Notes: generated by a model from the letters alone, not told the origin. Shown: positions 15,698 through 23,390, counted from the stretch's first letter. The stretch is 64,000 bases of DNA from Peptacetobacter hiranonis (GCF_008151785.1 NZ_CP036523.1:2282019-2346018), one strand, 5' to 3'. Program-made: numbers and translations.

Positions 15698-16113
15698 ATT
15701 GTATTTTAGTTAAAGAGAATTTTTTTTCCAGTTCGACTTTAGTCGAAATGGAAAGAAAAGTAATAAACTATAATAATGATGTTAATTAAACTATAATTAA
15801 ACTATAATTTGTTAGTACTTCATAGGGTCAGTTTTGGCTCTTTTAAGTAGTGAATTGCTTGAAATAAGTTTTAGAATTGCTTTTTTTAAGTCGATAATAT
15901 TTAATTACAGAAAAGTAAAATTGTTTATTATTTGGTTTAGTATCAAATTTAATAAAATCTAAAAACTAAAATTATAAAAAAATAATAAAAAAAAGAACAA
16001 AAAAGATAATTTTTTGCCCTAAAAATGAATAATAAAATTAAAATTTTCGCATATATATTATATCACTTTTAGAGAGTTTTTAGTATCTTATTTATTCTAG
16101 AAAGAGGTATTAA
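15698..16113. other. Non-coding region with hairpin and direct repeats, possible origin
   Basis: TTCGACT-TT-AGTCGAA (15732-15747) inside a longer imperfect dyad (TTTTCCA before, TGGAAAG after) is not followed by T on either strand, so it is not a terminator. Tandem TTAAACTATAA units follow near 15787-15810, and GAATTGCTT occurs twice near 15851 and 15873. Lying directly behind a possible initiator gene, this is a candidate origin. Confidence 0.45.
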
Positions 16114-16824
16114 ATGATATATTCATTAGAACAAATTAGACGGCGGTGTGATAAAGTTGAAAAAGGTGTATTGTTTAGCACAAAAACAATATTTGGTGAT
16201 AGAGATGCAAAATATCCAATATTTACACCTACAACATATTTAAGAAAATGGGATTTTAGAGATGTTCCAGCTGAAATATTAGCTAAATACGATTTAGAAC
16301 CTAAAGAGTATTATTATTGTGGTTCACATCAGCAACGTACACAAAAAACAAGAGATTATTTATTATATTATGACATAGCGATAAGAAAAGCTAATAATAA
16401 AGCATCACAAAAATTAAGAGAATTTTTTGTTAAATATGTAAATTATTATGTAAATGAAAAGAATAAAGATATAATTGAAACTGTTAAATTCTTCTTTGAA
16501 GTAGAAAAAATGATTTATTCAGATGATAGAAACAAAATGGAAAAAATAGAAAGATTTGAAAATGATAAATTGTTAATAAGACAATTTAAAGGCGAACCTA
16601 TAGTATTATTATCTGATTCCCCTAAGGATACAACTTTAATGTTAGATAAAGAAAAAAATAAAATTGTTGAACGTAAAGGCTATGAAGGAGAATTTAAAGA
16701 AAATATTAATAAAACCTTATCAACTTTAGTTGTTAGAGGTATGAAACAACCAAAGAAAATAAATGATTTTACTTCTTATTGGTTTAGTGATGTTGAATTT
16801 AAAGAGGTGCAAAATGATAAATAG
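16114..16824 (+). CDS. Hypothetical protein of the integrated element, 236 aa
   Basis: The frame is intact, with AGAGGT before the ATG. The product is soluble and very basic in the middle, with many Arg, Lys and Tyr: YYYCGSHQQRTQKTRDYLLY, IRKANNKASQKLREFFVKY. The C-terminal third contains short strands (LIRQFKGEPIVLLSDSP). I cannot assign a family; a nucleic-acid-binding or relaxation-related role would suit the composition and position, but there is no HUH or Rep motif. It overlaps the next gene by 11 bases, so it heads a four-gene set (16114-17825) with translational coupling. Confidence 0.7.
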   Translation: MIYSLEQIRRRCDKVEKGVLFSTKTIFGDRDAKYPIFTPTTYLRKWDFRDVPAEILAKYDLEPKEYYYCGSHQQRTQKTRDYLLYYDIAIRKANNKASQKLREFFVKYVNYYVNEKNKDIIETVKFFFEVEKMIYSDDRNKMEKIERFENDKLLIRQFKGEPIVLLSDSPKDTTLMLDKEKNKIVERKGYEGEFKENINKTLSTLVVRGMKQPKKINDFTSYWFSDVEFKEVQNDK

Positions 16825-17119
16825 AGAAATAAATATCATTGATTATAAACTTTTTAGTGAAACTTTATGTAATAGATTGCATCATTTATTACAGATGGGG
16901 CAAGACAATAATTTTGAGTTTGTAGAATTAGAACTTGTTATTTATGCTTTAAAAGATTTAATCAATGATATAAAGGATATATCTTCAATCAAAATTATAG
17001 AAGAATTAACATATCCTCAGGACTACATAAAGTTTTATGAAAAAGAGTTAGAAGAAAAGAAGGATTCTATAATGAATCTAGAGTTTGAAATTGAATATTT
17101 AAAAAATTATTATAACTAA
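16814..17119 (+). CDS. Hypothetical protein, 101 aa, paralogue of next gene
   Basis: I choose the ATG at 16814, which has GAGGTG 4 bases upstream and overlaps the previous gene by 11 bases; the longer open frame from 16763 has no ribosome site. The protein is a helical acidic domain ending in a coiled-coil-like stretch (KFYEKELEEKKDSIMNLEFE). It aligns along its length with the product at 17137: IIDYKLFSE versus MIDYEVYSE, NFEFVELE versus NYNIVELK, YIKFYEKELEEK versus YINHYKESIKQK. No function is recognised. Confidence 0.7.
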   Translation: MINREINIIDYKLFSETLCNRLHHLLQMGQDNNFEFVELELVIYALKDLINDIKDISSIKIIEELTYPQDYIKFYEKELEEKKDSIMNLEFEIEYLKNYYN

Positions 17120-17136
17120 AGGAGAATATTAAGATT

Positions 17137-17457
17137 ATGAGAATTGTTAAAGAAAATATGATAGATTATGAAGTTTATAGTGAAATAATAGCTGAAATGG
17201 TATCTGAATTAATAAGTGAAGTTGGTTATGATTATAATTATAATATAGTGGAATTAAAACAGATAGAAAGATTATTCAGAGAATACTATAACAAATTAAA
17301 AGATAATTCAGAAACTTTAGTATCTTCAATACTAGAAACTAAAGAAGATTATATTAATCATTATAAAGAATCTATAAAACAGAAAGAAAATGAAATAAAA
17401 GAGTTAAATAAGATGATAGAAGAATATAAAAATTATGGTGGTTTAAAGGAGATATAA
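17137..17457 (+). CDS. Hypothetical coiled-coil protein, 106 aa, paralogue of previous gene
   Basis: It is helical throughout. The first 60 residues resemble the upstream gene product, and the end (HYKESIKQKENEIKELNKMI) is a coiled coil. GGAGA lies 11 bases before the ATG, a longer spacing than usual. No family is recognised. Together with the 16814 gene it is an ancient tandem duplication; the two proteins may form a heterodimer. Confidence 0.7.
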   Translation: MRIVKENMIDYEVYSEIIAEMVSELISEVGYDYNYNIVELKQIERLFREYYNKLKDNSETLVSSILETKEDYINHYKESIKQKENEIKELNKMIEEYKNYGGLKEI

Positions 17458-17462
17458 AAATT

Positions 17463-17825
17463 ATGAAAATAAATAAAGAAAATAAAGATTTATTGATAAC
17501 AATAAAAGAAATAATAAAAAATAAAAAATTAGATGAAAATTTAATATTTAATGATTATGAAGATGAGAAAAAAATATTTAAGATAACTGATTCTATTCAA
17601 GATATAATAGATATAGATACACATTTTGCAACAATGCTCATATTATTAGCTTTAATATCTATTAATTATGACAAGCTACTAAATCACATAAAAAATAATA
17701 GAAATAATCAAATAGATGCCGAAAGAATATTTAATGTTGTTGGATTTTGTCTTGAATGGCTTGATGTAGATTTTAATATTACAGAAAATGATGTTGATGA
17801 TATAATAGATACTTTAAAACGGTAA
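17463..17825 (+). CDS. Hypothetical acidic helical protein, 120 aa
   Basis: The gene starts 5 bases after the previous stop, with AAAGGAG upstream, and is the last of the four-gene set. The sequence is Asp/Ile/Asn-rich and all-helical (KITDSIQDIIDIDTHFATML, LLALISINYDKLLNHIK, FCLEWLDVDFNITENDVDDI). It has no signal or membrane anchor and no recognised family. Confidence 0.68.
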   Translation: MKINKENKDLLITIKEIIKNKKLDENLIFNDYEDEKKIFKITDSIQDIIDIDTHFATMLILLALISINYDKLLNHIKNNRNNQIDAERIFNVVGFCLEWLDVDFNITENDVDDIIDTLKR

Positions 17826-17838
17826 ATAATATATTTAG

Positions 17839-17870
17839 GAGAGTAGGATTAATTTCTTACTCTCTTTTTT
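17839..17870 (+). terminator. Rho-independent terminator
   Basis: GAGAGTA (17839-17845) and TACTCTC (17858-17864) form the stem and TTTTTT follows directly. It ends the 16114-17825 gene set and insulates the integrase promoter. Confidence 0.85.
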
Positions 17871-17882
17871 ATTTATCAAAAA

Positions 17883-17912
17883 TTGACAAAAATAATATTT
17901 TAGTGTTATAGT
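17883..17912 (+). promoter_or_regulatory. Integrase promoter
   Basis: TTGACA (17883-17888) and TATAGT (17907-17912) are 18 bases apart, about 70 bases ahead of the integrase start. Confidence 0.65.
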
Positions 17913-17980
17913 GTACCCAAAAGTAAAGCTAATTAATTTGTTGTTATTCACTTAAATTAATATTAAATGAGGTGAAATAT

Positions 17981-19111
17981 ATGAACAAATTAGTTAAAAA
18001 TTATGGTGGTGGAGTTAGGAAAAGAGGTAATACTTATCACTACTATTTCGACGGAAAAACTATAGACGGAAAAAGAAACAAAATCGAAAAATCAGCTAAA
18101 ACAAGTAATAAATCTGAAGCACTAAAACAATTGGAAAAAGCTATTGAAGAATACTATATGTCAGAAATAGACTTCACTCTCTCAGATATTTCTTTTGCTG
18201 AAGCTAGAGAAAAATTTTTATCTGAATATGTTGCTAATGATTTGAAAGATAGTACTTATACAAACTATAAACAAAAATTGAATAAACCACAGATAAAGGT
18301 ATTAGAAATATATCTATTAAAAGATATAAGAGCCAAACATATTCAAAATATCATTGATTATATGGCTTTAAATGGTTTTTCTAAGAATATGGTAAAGAAT
18401 ACCCTAAGAACTATATCTAGTTTATTCAACTTTTGTATTAGAGCTGAATTGATAAAAGATAATCCTTGCGATAAGGTTGTTTTGCCTAGTAAACTAACTC
18501 AACCAGAAAGAAAAGTTGCTTTGACAAATAAAGAAGTAAAAAGGATACTTAATAGATTTAAAAATACTCACTGGTATCTATCTCTTATGTTACCTTTATA
18601 TACTGGTATGCGACGTGGTGAATGTTGTGGTTTACGTTGGAAAAATGTTGATTTAGATAAAGGTATAATTTATGTTAGGGAAAACCTAACTCAAGACAAG
18701 GGTAAAAAATGGATTATTAGCACACCAAAAACAAAATCTAGTATTAGAACTATAAATATACCTTTACCATTATTGGAAGCTTTAAAATGGCAATTAGAAC
18801 GTAACAAATCTAATAATGTGGCTACTAATTCAGATACTCACGTACTTGTTCGAGATAATGGAAGTATAATAACTAATGATACTCTTAAATACCTATCTAG
18901 AGTTATTAATTATGATTTAGGTATAAAATTTAATTACCATAATCTTAGACATACCTATGCTACTCTTTTGATTGAAAAAGGTGCAAATATCAAAGATGTA
19001 TCTGTTTTATTAGGTCACGCAAGTATCAAAACAACAATGGATATTTACGTTAATAATACGGATAATATGAGAGATAAAACTTTAAATATTCTTAATACAC
19101 TTTATGAGTAA
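17981..19111 (+). CDS. Tyrosine-type site-specific integrase (376 aa)
   Basis: I choose the ATG at 17981, 6 bases after GAGGTG. Domains in order: an N-terminal arm-DNA-binding domain (about 1-60, GGGVRKRGNTYHYYFDGKT), a core-binding helical domain (about 65-165, STYTNYKQKLNKPQIKVLE), and the catalytic domain (about 175-376). Catalytic residues are visible: Arg in LYTGMRRGECCGLRW, Lys in STPKTKSSIRTI, HNLRH with His and Arg, LLGHASIKTT, and the Tyr nucleophile in MDIYVN. This Tn916/phage-type integrase lies 245 bp from the attachment repeat in rlmD and is evidently responsible for the insertion. Confidence 0.95.
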   Translation: MNKLVKNYGGGVRKRGNTYHYYFDGKTIDGKRNKIEKSAKTSNKSEALKQLEKAIEEYYMSEIDFTLSDISFAEAREKFLSEYVANDLKDSTYTNYKQKLNKPQIKVLEIYLLKDIRAKHIQNIIDYMALNGFSKNMVKNTLRTISSLFNFCIRAELIKDNPCDKVVLPSKLTQPERKVALTNKEVKRILNRFKNTHWYLSLMLPLYTGMRRGECCGLRWKNVDLDKGIIYVRENLTQDKGKKWIISTPKTKSSIRTINIPLPLLEALKWQLERNKSNNVATNSDTHVLVRDNGSIITNDTLKYLSRVINYDLGIKFNYHNLRHTYATLLIEKGANIKDVSVLLGHASIKTTMDIYVNNTDNMRDKTLNILNTLYE

Positions 19112-19130
19112 AAAGTCAAAAATGATTTTC

Positions 19131-19171
19131 GGTGGCAAATTGGTGGCAACACTTAAATTTTTCGGTGGCAA
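19131..19171 (+). repeat. Integrase arm-type binding repeats
   Basis: GGTGGCAA occurs at 19131-19138, 19142-19149 and 19164-19171, twice within TTTTCGGTGGCAAA, and a relative GGTGGAAATTGGC occurs at about 19263. They lie between the integrase stop and the attachment site, the usual position for sites bound by an integrase N-terminal domain. Confidence 0.65.
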
Positions 19172-19300
19172 AATAAAGTACTTCTATCAAAGCTATACCA
19201 ACACTTATAGCAATTCACAAAAATCAACTTTTTCAAAACAAGAAAAAAATCAGCTTAAAAATGGTGGAAATTGGCGACAGTTTTTCTATTTTATACAATA

Positions 19301-19332
19301 AAAAAGGTACTCATCAAATAACAACGAGTACC
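19301..19332 (-). terminator. Rho-independent terminator T3, element-borne rlmD terminator
   Basis: Minus-strand stem GGTACTCGT / ATGAGTACC followed by six T, 24 bp past the rlmD stop. It is homologous to T2 at 11379, including the preceding ACAATAAAAAA, so the element supplies a terminator as well as the gene end. Confidence 0.85.
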
Positions 19333-19355
19333 TAAAAACTAGCATTTTCATTATA

Positions 19356-19430
19356 TTAGCATTGACATGCCATATTCATTATTTTGTATAATTTTACAAC
19401 ACTTTCACAGTGTGGCGTATTAGGGAACAT
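19356..19430 (-). repeat. Attachment-site direct repeat (proximal copy, within rlmD)
   Basis: It matches 11483-11557 with one mismatch and starts exactly at the rlmD stop codon. It forms the present 3' end of the gene, reconstituting the reading frame after integration. Confidence 0.92.
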
Positions 19431-20732
19431 ATCCATGCACTTAACCTTCTCTGGCATATATCCATAACCTATAAAGTCTTTTAAATCATCAACTAAAGTC
19501 TTTGGATTACAAGAAATATACACTATCTCCTTAGCTCCGAAATCGCATATATCCTTTATTGCCTGCTTGTGTATACCTGGTCTTGGAGGGTCAACTATTA
19601 TTAAATCTGGCTTAACATCTAAGCTCTTAACAGTATCCTTAACATCTCCAGCTATAAATTCACAGTTGTCTAATCCATTTAACTTAGCATTTTCATTAGC
19701 TGCAACAACAGCCTCTTCTATTATCTCTATACCGTATACTTTCTTAGCTTTTTCTGCCATTAACTGACCTATTGAGCCTGTTCCACTGTATAAGTCGAAA
19801 ACAACCTTATTAGAGTGATCTCCAATAAAATCTCTAGCTATCGTATAAAGCTGCTCTGCACCTTTTGTATTTGTCTGGAAGAATGAGAATGGAGATATTT
19901 TAAATTTAAGCCCTAATATCTCTTCATGTAGATAATCTACACCGTATAATATTCTCATCTCATCGCATTGAACTGCATCTGCAAGTCCATCATTTATAGT
20001 GTGAAGTATGCTCACTACATTTCCTTTTAATTCTAATCCGTTTATCATATCAGCAAATTTGCTCATATCAAACTCGCACTGAGATGATGTTACTATATTT
20101 ACCATTATCTCATCTGTGTGTATACCTTTTCTAACTACAAGGTTTCTTAAATATCCCTCGTGGTTTACAACTCTGTAGTATGGTAATTCTGCATCCTGGA
20201 AGAATGCTAAAGACTCTTTTAATATTGTGTTGAAATCAGAATCAACTAACATACATCCGTCAACTGTCTGTATATCTATATGTCTACCTTTTTTGTGAAG
20301 TCCTAGTGTAAGTGGTCCACCTTTTACCTCATCACCAAAAGTGTATTCCATTTTATTTCTGTATCCAACATTGTCAGGACTTCCCTGAACACCTAAAAAC
20401 TCAAATCCTCTTATTCCAGCATCTTCAAATAGTTCAAGTACCTGTTCTTCTTTTATTTCAAGCTGTTTTGCGTAGTCAACAGAAAGCATAGTACATCCAC
20501 CACACCCTTCAAAGTGAGGACAAACTTCTGCAGTTTCTATTGGAGATTTTTCTAAAAGCTCTACCATTTTAACATCTGCCTTACCTCTTCCAGTTCTTTT
20601 AACAGCAGCTTTAACTTTCTGTCCTTTTATTCCGCCTTTCATCTTGATTCTTCTATCTCCGTACTGGCTTATACTCACTCCGCCAAATTCCATTTTACCG
20701 ATTTCAAACTCGATTATATCTCTCTTTTTCAC
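19356..20732 (-). CDS. rlmD: 23S rRNA (uracil-C5)-methyltransferase
   Basis: RlmD/RumA-type enzymes methylate C5 of a uridine in 23S rRNA with SAM. The 458-aa protein starts at a GTG with AGGAGG upstream. Features: an N-terminal TRAM-like RNA-binding domain, an iron-sulfur cysteine cluster CPHFEGCGGC near residue 92, the SAM-binding motif VFDLYSGTGSIG, DPPRPG near the active site and the catalytic cysteine in YISCNP. Its final 24 codons lie within the attachment repeat, so the current C-terminus is contributed by the integrated element. Firmicutes often have two paralogues (RlmC/RlmD-like), so exact target uridine is uncertain. Confidence 0.92.
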   Translation of the reverse strand: MKKRDIIEFEIGKMEFGGVSISQYGDRRIKMKGGIKGQKVKAAVKRTGRGKADVKMVELLEKSPIETAEVCPHFEGCGGCTMLSVDYAKQLEIKEEQVLELFEDAGIRGFEFLGVQGSPDNVGYRNKMEYTFGDEVKGGPLTLGLHKKGRHIDIQTVDGCMLVDSDFNTILKESLAFFQDAELPYYRVVNHEGYLRNLVVRKGIHTDEIMVNIVTSSQCEFDMSKFADMINGLELKGNVVSILHTINDGLADAVQCDEMRILYGVDYLHEEILGLKFKISPFSFFQTNTKGAEQLYTIARDFIGDHSNKVVFDLYSGTGSIGQLMAEKAKKVYGIEIIEEAVVAANENAKLNGLDNCEFIAGDVKDTVKSLDVKPDLIIVDPPRPGIHKQAIKDICDFGAKEIVYISCNPKTLVDDLKDFIGYGYMPEKVKCMDMFPNTPHCESVVKLYKIMNMACQC

Positions 20733-20789
20733 GATTACCTCCTATTATTCGATTATATTTTTAGTAATTTATCAAATTGTTTAAACAAC

Positions 20790-21515
20790 TTATTCTCTTA
20801 CTTCTATTAATTTAACTTCTTCATCTGTAAGTTCTCTATATTCACCTAATTCTAGCGTTTCATCTAATTTTAAAGCTCCCATAGAAAGTCTTTTTAAATA
20901 TACCACAGTTTTTCCAACACTTTCAAACATTCTCTTAACCTGATGGAATTTTCCTTCGTGTATTGTAAGTTCTATCTCTGAAATATCATCAGATTTTAAT
21001 ATCACAAGCTCTGAAGGCATAGTTTCGTACCCATCGTCTAAAACCACCCCCTGCTTGAATGCCTCAATATCTTCTTCAGTAACTTTTCCGTCTATTTTAG
21101 CATAGTATGTTTTGGGAACGTGCTTTTTCGGTGATAGTACTCTATGTGCAAGCTGTCCATCATTAGTCAACACAAGAAGTCCCTCAGTATCTTTGTCCAA
21201 TCTTCCAACTGGGAATGGTTCAAATACTAAATACTCATCGTCTATTAAATCAAGTACTATTGGATCGTGTTTATCAAACGTCGCAGAAATATACCCGTCT
21301 GGTTTATTCATCATTAGATATATAAATTCTCTGTAGTTTATCTTTTCTCCGTTGAACACTATTTCATCTATATCAGTATCTACTTGAAGTCCTGGATTAG
21401 AAACTGCTTTCCCATTTACAAAAACAAGACCTTGCTTACAGAATTTTTTAAGCTCAGCTCTACTTCCATATCCTAAGTTAGATAACACCTTGTCTACTCT
21501 TTGTTTCTTAGCCAA
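20790..21515 (-). CDS. 16S rRNA pseudouridine synthase, RsuA family
   Basis: The 241-aa product starts at a TTG with AGGAGGG 7 bases upstream. An N-terminal S4 RNA-binding domain (KQRVDKVLSNLGYGSRAELK) is followed by the catalytic domain with the signature GRLDKDTEGLLVLTNDG, which contains the catalytic Asp. HEGKFHQVKRMF near the end is typical of RsuA/RluB-type enzymes. It modifies a uridine in 16S rRNA. It lies 57 bp upstream of rlmD on the same strand, giving a likely rRNA-modification operon. Confidence 0.92.
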   Translation of the reverse strand: MAKKQRVDKVLSNLGYGSRAELKKFCKQGLVFVNGKAVSNPGLQVDTDIDEIVFNGEKINYREFIYLMMNKPDGYISATFDKHDPIVLDLIDDEYLVFEPFPVGRLDKDTEGLLVLTNDGQLAHRVLSPKKHVPKTYYAKIDGKVTEEDIEAFKQGVVLDDGYETMPSELVILKSDDISEIELTIHEGKFHQVKRMFESVGKTVVYLKRLSMGALKLDETLELGEYRELTDEEVKLIEVRE

Positions 21516-21828
21516 AATTTTCCCTCCTTTTTCAATTTTTATTTACATCATCGTATATTTTTCGCTTAAATCATAATATATTAATATTATCATTTTTTAT
21601 CTTCAATTAACAGAAAAAAATCCGTTTATCTCAAGCAATAATCAGATTTTCAAAATTTTATTATAAAAAATCTATAAAAATATCATAAAAAATATTAACT
21701 CCAAAAATTTTTCAAAAAGAAAATGTTTGCAACACACTGTTTTTCAATTTAGTCTATACCTTTTTTGTTTTTCTCTGTATAATATATTTGATGGATAAAT
21801 TTTTATAAGTTTATAGGAGGAATTTAAA

Positions 21829-22755
21829 ATGGCTTTAATTACTACTAAAGAAATGTTTAAAAAAGCTTACGAAGGTGGATATGCTATAGGTGCCTTCAAC
21901 ATAAGTGACTTAGAACAGTTACAGGGTGTATTAGAAGGAGCAAAAGCTAAAAACTCATATGTTATGATACAGGCTTCTAAATCAGCTATACAGTATGCTG
22001 GACCTCATACATTAGTTGAAATGGTAAAAGCTGCATCTGATGAAATAGGTGTAGACGTTGCTCTTCACTTAGACCACGGTCCAAACTTCGAAACAGTTAA
22101 ATCTTGTATAGATGCTGGATTCACTTCAGTTATGATAGACGGATCTCACTTCGATTTCGAAGAAAACGTAAGAGTTACTAAAGAAGTTGTTGACTACGCT
22201 CACGAAAGAGGAGTTGTTGTTGAAGCTGAATTAGGTGTATTAGCAGGTGTTGAAGATGAAGTTAGTTCAGATGTACACAAATACACTGACCCAGATGAAG
22301 CAGTTGAATTCGTTGAAAGAACAGGAGTTGACTCATTAGCTATAGCTATAGGTACTTCTCACGGTGCTTTCAAATTCAAAGGTGAAGCTGAATTAAAATT
22401 CGATATATTAGAAGAAATACAGAACAGATTACCAGGATTCCCAATAGTACTTCACGGTGCTTCTGCAGTTGATCAGGAATCAGTTGCTACTTGTAACGAA
22501 TTCGGTGGAAATATAGCTGGTGCTAAAGGTGTTCCAGTTGACATGTTAAGAAAAGCATCTTCAATGGCAGTTTGCAAAATAAACATGGATACTGACTTAA
22601 GATTAGCTATGACTGCAGCTATAAGAAAATACTTAGCTGAAAACCCATCTCAGTTCGACCCAAGAAAATACTTAGGTGCTGGTAAAGACGCTATACAGGC
22701 TGTTGTAGAAAGCAAAATAGATAACGTTCTAGGATCAGAAAACTCTATAAACTAA
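21829..22755 (+). CDS. fba: Class II fructose-1,6-bisphosphate aldolase
   Basis: A zinc-dependent glycolytic aldolase of 308 aa. Recognisable motifs: YAIGAFNISDLEQLQGVLEG, the zinc and catalytic region LHLDHGP, SVMIDGSHFDFEENV, EAELGVLAGVED, AIGTSHGAFKFK, and the zinc histidine in IVLHGASAV, followed by NMDTDLR for phosphate binding. A TATAAT -10 at 21778-21783 and AGGAGGAA ribosome site are present, and it has its own terminator. Codon use is strongly biased (for example Gln always CAG), as expected for very high expression. It is an isolated housekeeping gene, intact. Confidence 0.96.
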   Translation: MALITTKEMFKKAYEGGYAIGAFNISDLEQLQGVLEGAKAKNSYVMIQASKSAIQYAGPHTLVEMVKAASDEIGVDVALHLDHGPNFETVKSCIDAGFTSVMIDGSHFDFEENVRVTKEVVDYAHERGVVVEAELGVLAGVEDEVSSDVHKYTDPDEAVEFVERTGVDSLAIAIGTSHGAFKFKGEAELKFDILEEIQNRLPGFPIVLHGASAVDQESVATCNEFGGNIAGAKGVPVDMLRKASSMAVCKINMDTDLRLAMTAAIRKYLAENPSQFDPRKYLGAGKDAIQAVVESKIDNVLGSENSIN

Positions 22756-22786
22756 TTGTATTTTGATTTTTCTTTGAAATTTTTTT

Positions 22787-22819
22787 GAAAGTGTGGCTTT
22801 TGCTACACTTTCTTTTTTT
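22787..22819 (+). terminator. Terminator of fba
   Basis: GAAAGTGTGGC (22787-22797) pairs with GCTACACTTTC (22802-22812) with one wobble, followed by seven T. Confidence 0.9.
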
Positions 22820-22825
22820 ATTATC

Positions 22826-22854
22826 TTGACATATTTTAGATTTAGGTATATTAT
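22826..22854 (+). promoter_or_regulatory. Consensus promoter of the cysK-cysE leader
   Basis: TTGACA (22826-22831) and TATTAT (22849-22854) are separated by 17 bases. Transcription would start near 22861, leaving a leader of about 530 bases ahead of cysK. Confidence 0.85.
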
Positions 22855-22922
22855 CAAGTTAAAGTAAGGATAACACATATCTTAAATAGATAAATTTTAG
22901 AAAAGAAAGGAATGGTCATGCT

Positions 22923-23021
22923 ATGTGTTGCTGTTGTTGTTGCTACAATTCAAAACAATTAAATAACAGTATTTTTTATGGCGGGACTCTGACTTTCTCT
23001 AAAAACGGTGTTACTCTTTAA
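22923..23021 (+). CDS. Putative poly-cysteine leader peptide (32 aa)
   Basis: ATG at 22923 is followed by six successive cysteine codons (TGT TGC TGT TGT TGT TGC, 22926-22943), then Tyr-Asn-Ser-Lys-Gln and a polar tail ending GVTL before TAA at 23019-23021. AAAGGA lies 11 bases upstream, a somewhat long spacing. Cysteine is rare in proteins, so a run of six directly after the start, in the leader of a cysteine biosynthesis operon, is very unlikely by chance. The tail codons for Ser-Ile-Phe-Tyr-Gly contain the sequence complementary to the downstream terminator. Poly-cysteine leader ORFs controlling sulfur genes are known in mycobacteria. The role here is inferred: the ribosome would stall when charged tRNA-Cys is short. 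Confidence 0.78.
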   Translation: MCCCCCCYNSKQLNNSIFYGGTLTFSKNGVTL

Positions 23022-23097
23022 TTTGATAAAATTTTTAAAAATTGAATTTCAAATCTATTGATTAAATAGATTTCTAATGCTGTTTTCATAAAAAATA
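22970..23097 (+). promoter_or_regulatory. Antiterminator pairing of the cys leader
   Basis: TATTTTTTATGG (22970-22981, inside the leader frame) is complementary to TCATAAAAAATA (23086-23097, 5' arm of the terminator): 11 Watson-Crick pairs plus one G-U. The two structures are mutually exclusive. An independent hairpin AAATCTATT / AATAGATTT (23051-23059 and 23065-23073) lies between them. A ribosome stalled on the Cys codons would leave 22970-22981 free to pair, whereas one translating to the stop would cover it. Confidence 0.7.
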
Positions 23098-23199
23098 AAT
23101 ACTCGTAGCAGGCATGATAATAATTTTTGCATATCATCCCCTTTAGATATATTTTAGCCTTTGCTCTTTTACGAGTATATTTTATGGAAGCAGTTTTTT
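23080..23199 (+). terminator. Large attenuator terminator upstream of cysK
   Basis: Outer stem CTGTTTTCATAAAA (23080-23093) with TTTTATGGAAGCAG (23180-23193): 14 pairs, two of them G-U. Inner stem ATACTCGTA (23099-23107) with TACGAGTAT (23170-23178): 9 perfect pairs. A 62-base apical region with smaller hairpins (ATGATA/TATCAT, AGGC/GCCT) follows, and six T come directly after the outer stem (23194-23199). Confidence 0.82.
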
Positions 23200-23390
23200 A
23201 ATGTCAAAAATCCAATCAAATCTAGAATTATCAATCAAACAGATGTGAATCTACAATTCTTCAAAAGATAATCATAATTTTTTTAGACTGTCTTATTCCG
23301 CCAAAAGCAAAATATCTTTATTTTAAAAATTTCAAAACAAAATTCAAATAAAAAATAATAGAGCAATTGGCTCAGACGGAGGAAATTATT

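Larger units (their letters stand above)
11483..19430. mobile_element. 7.9 kb integrative element inserted at the 3' end of rlmD
   Basis: The unit is bounded by 75-bp direct repeats and is 7873 bp from repeat to repeat. The tyrosine integrase gene lies at the end next to the intact rlmD, with integrase arm-type repeats between them. Contents: an HrgC-like membrane protein, an exported unknown protein, a serine recombinase with flanking repeats, a winged-helix-like protein, four small unknown genes and the integrase. I see no relaxase, T4SS, capsid or terminase gene, so it looks like a mobilisable element or satellite rather than a full conjugative element or prophage. Confidence 0.85.

Noticed and set aside
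11598-19111. Full prophage or conjugative element
   Set aside because: No capsid, portal, terminase, relaxase or T4SS gene was found in the 7.9 kb unit.
19104-19301. 65-aa frame after the integrase
   Set aside because: It overlaps the integrase end and consists of the translated GGTGGCAA arm-site repeats; no ribosome site.
22918-22962. Overlapping short frame Met-Leu-Cys-Val-Ala-Val... in the cys leader, with better ribosome-site spacing
   Set aside because: It ends at 22962 before the antiterminator segment and has a single Cys codon. The poly-Cys frame covers that segment and matches the downstream genes. It remains the main alternative.
23035-23145. Minus-strand short frames with AAAGGGG upstream in the cysK leader
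   Set aside because: They fall on the terminator palindrome and its loop. No conserved protein features; more likely by-products of the RNA structure.
22855-23390. T-box or SAM riboswitch upstream of cysK
   Set aside because: No T-box AGGGTGG-type antiterminator sequence or specifier-loop layout and no SAM-I core was found.
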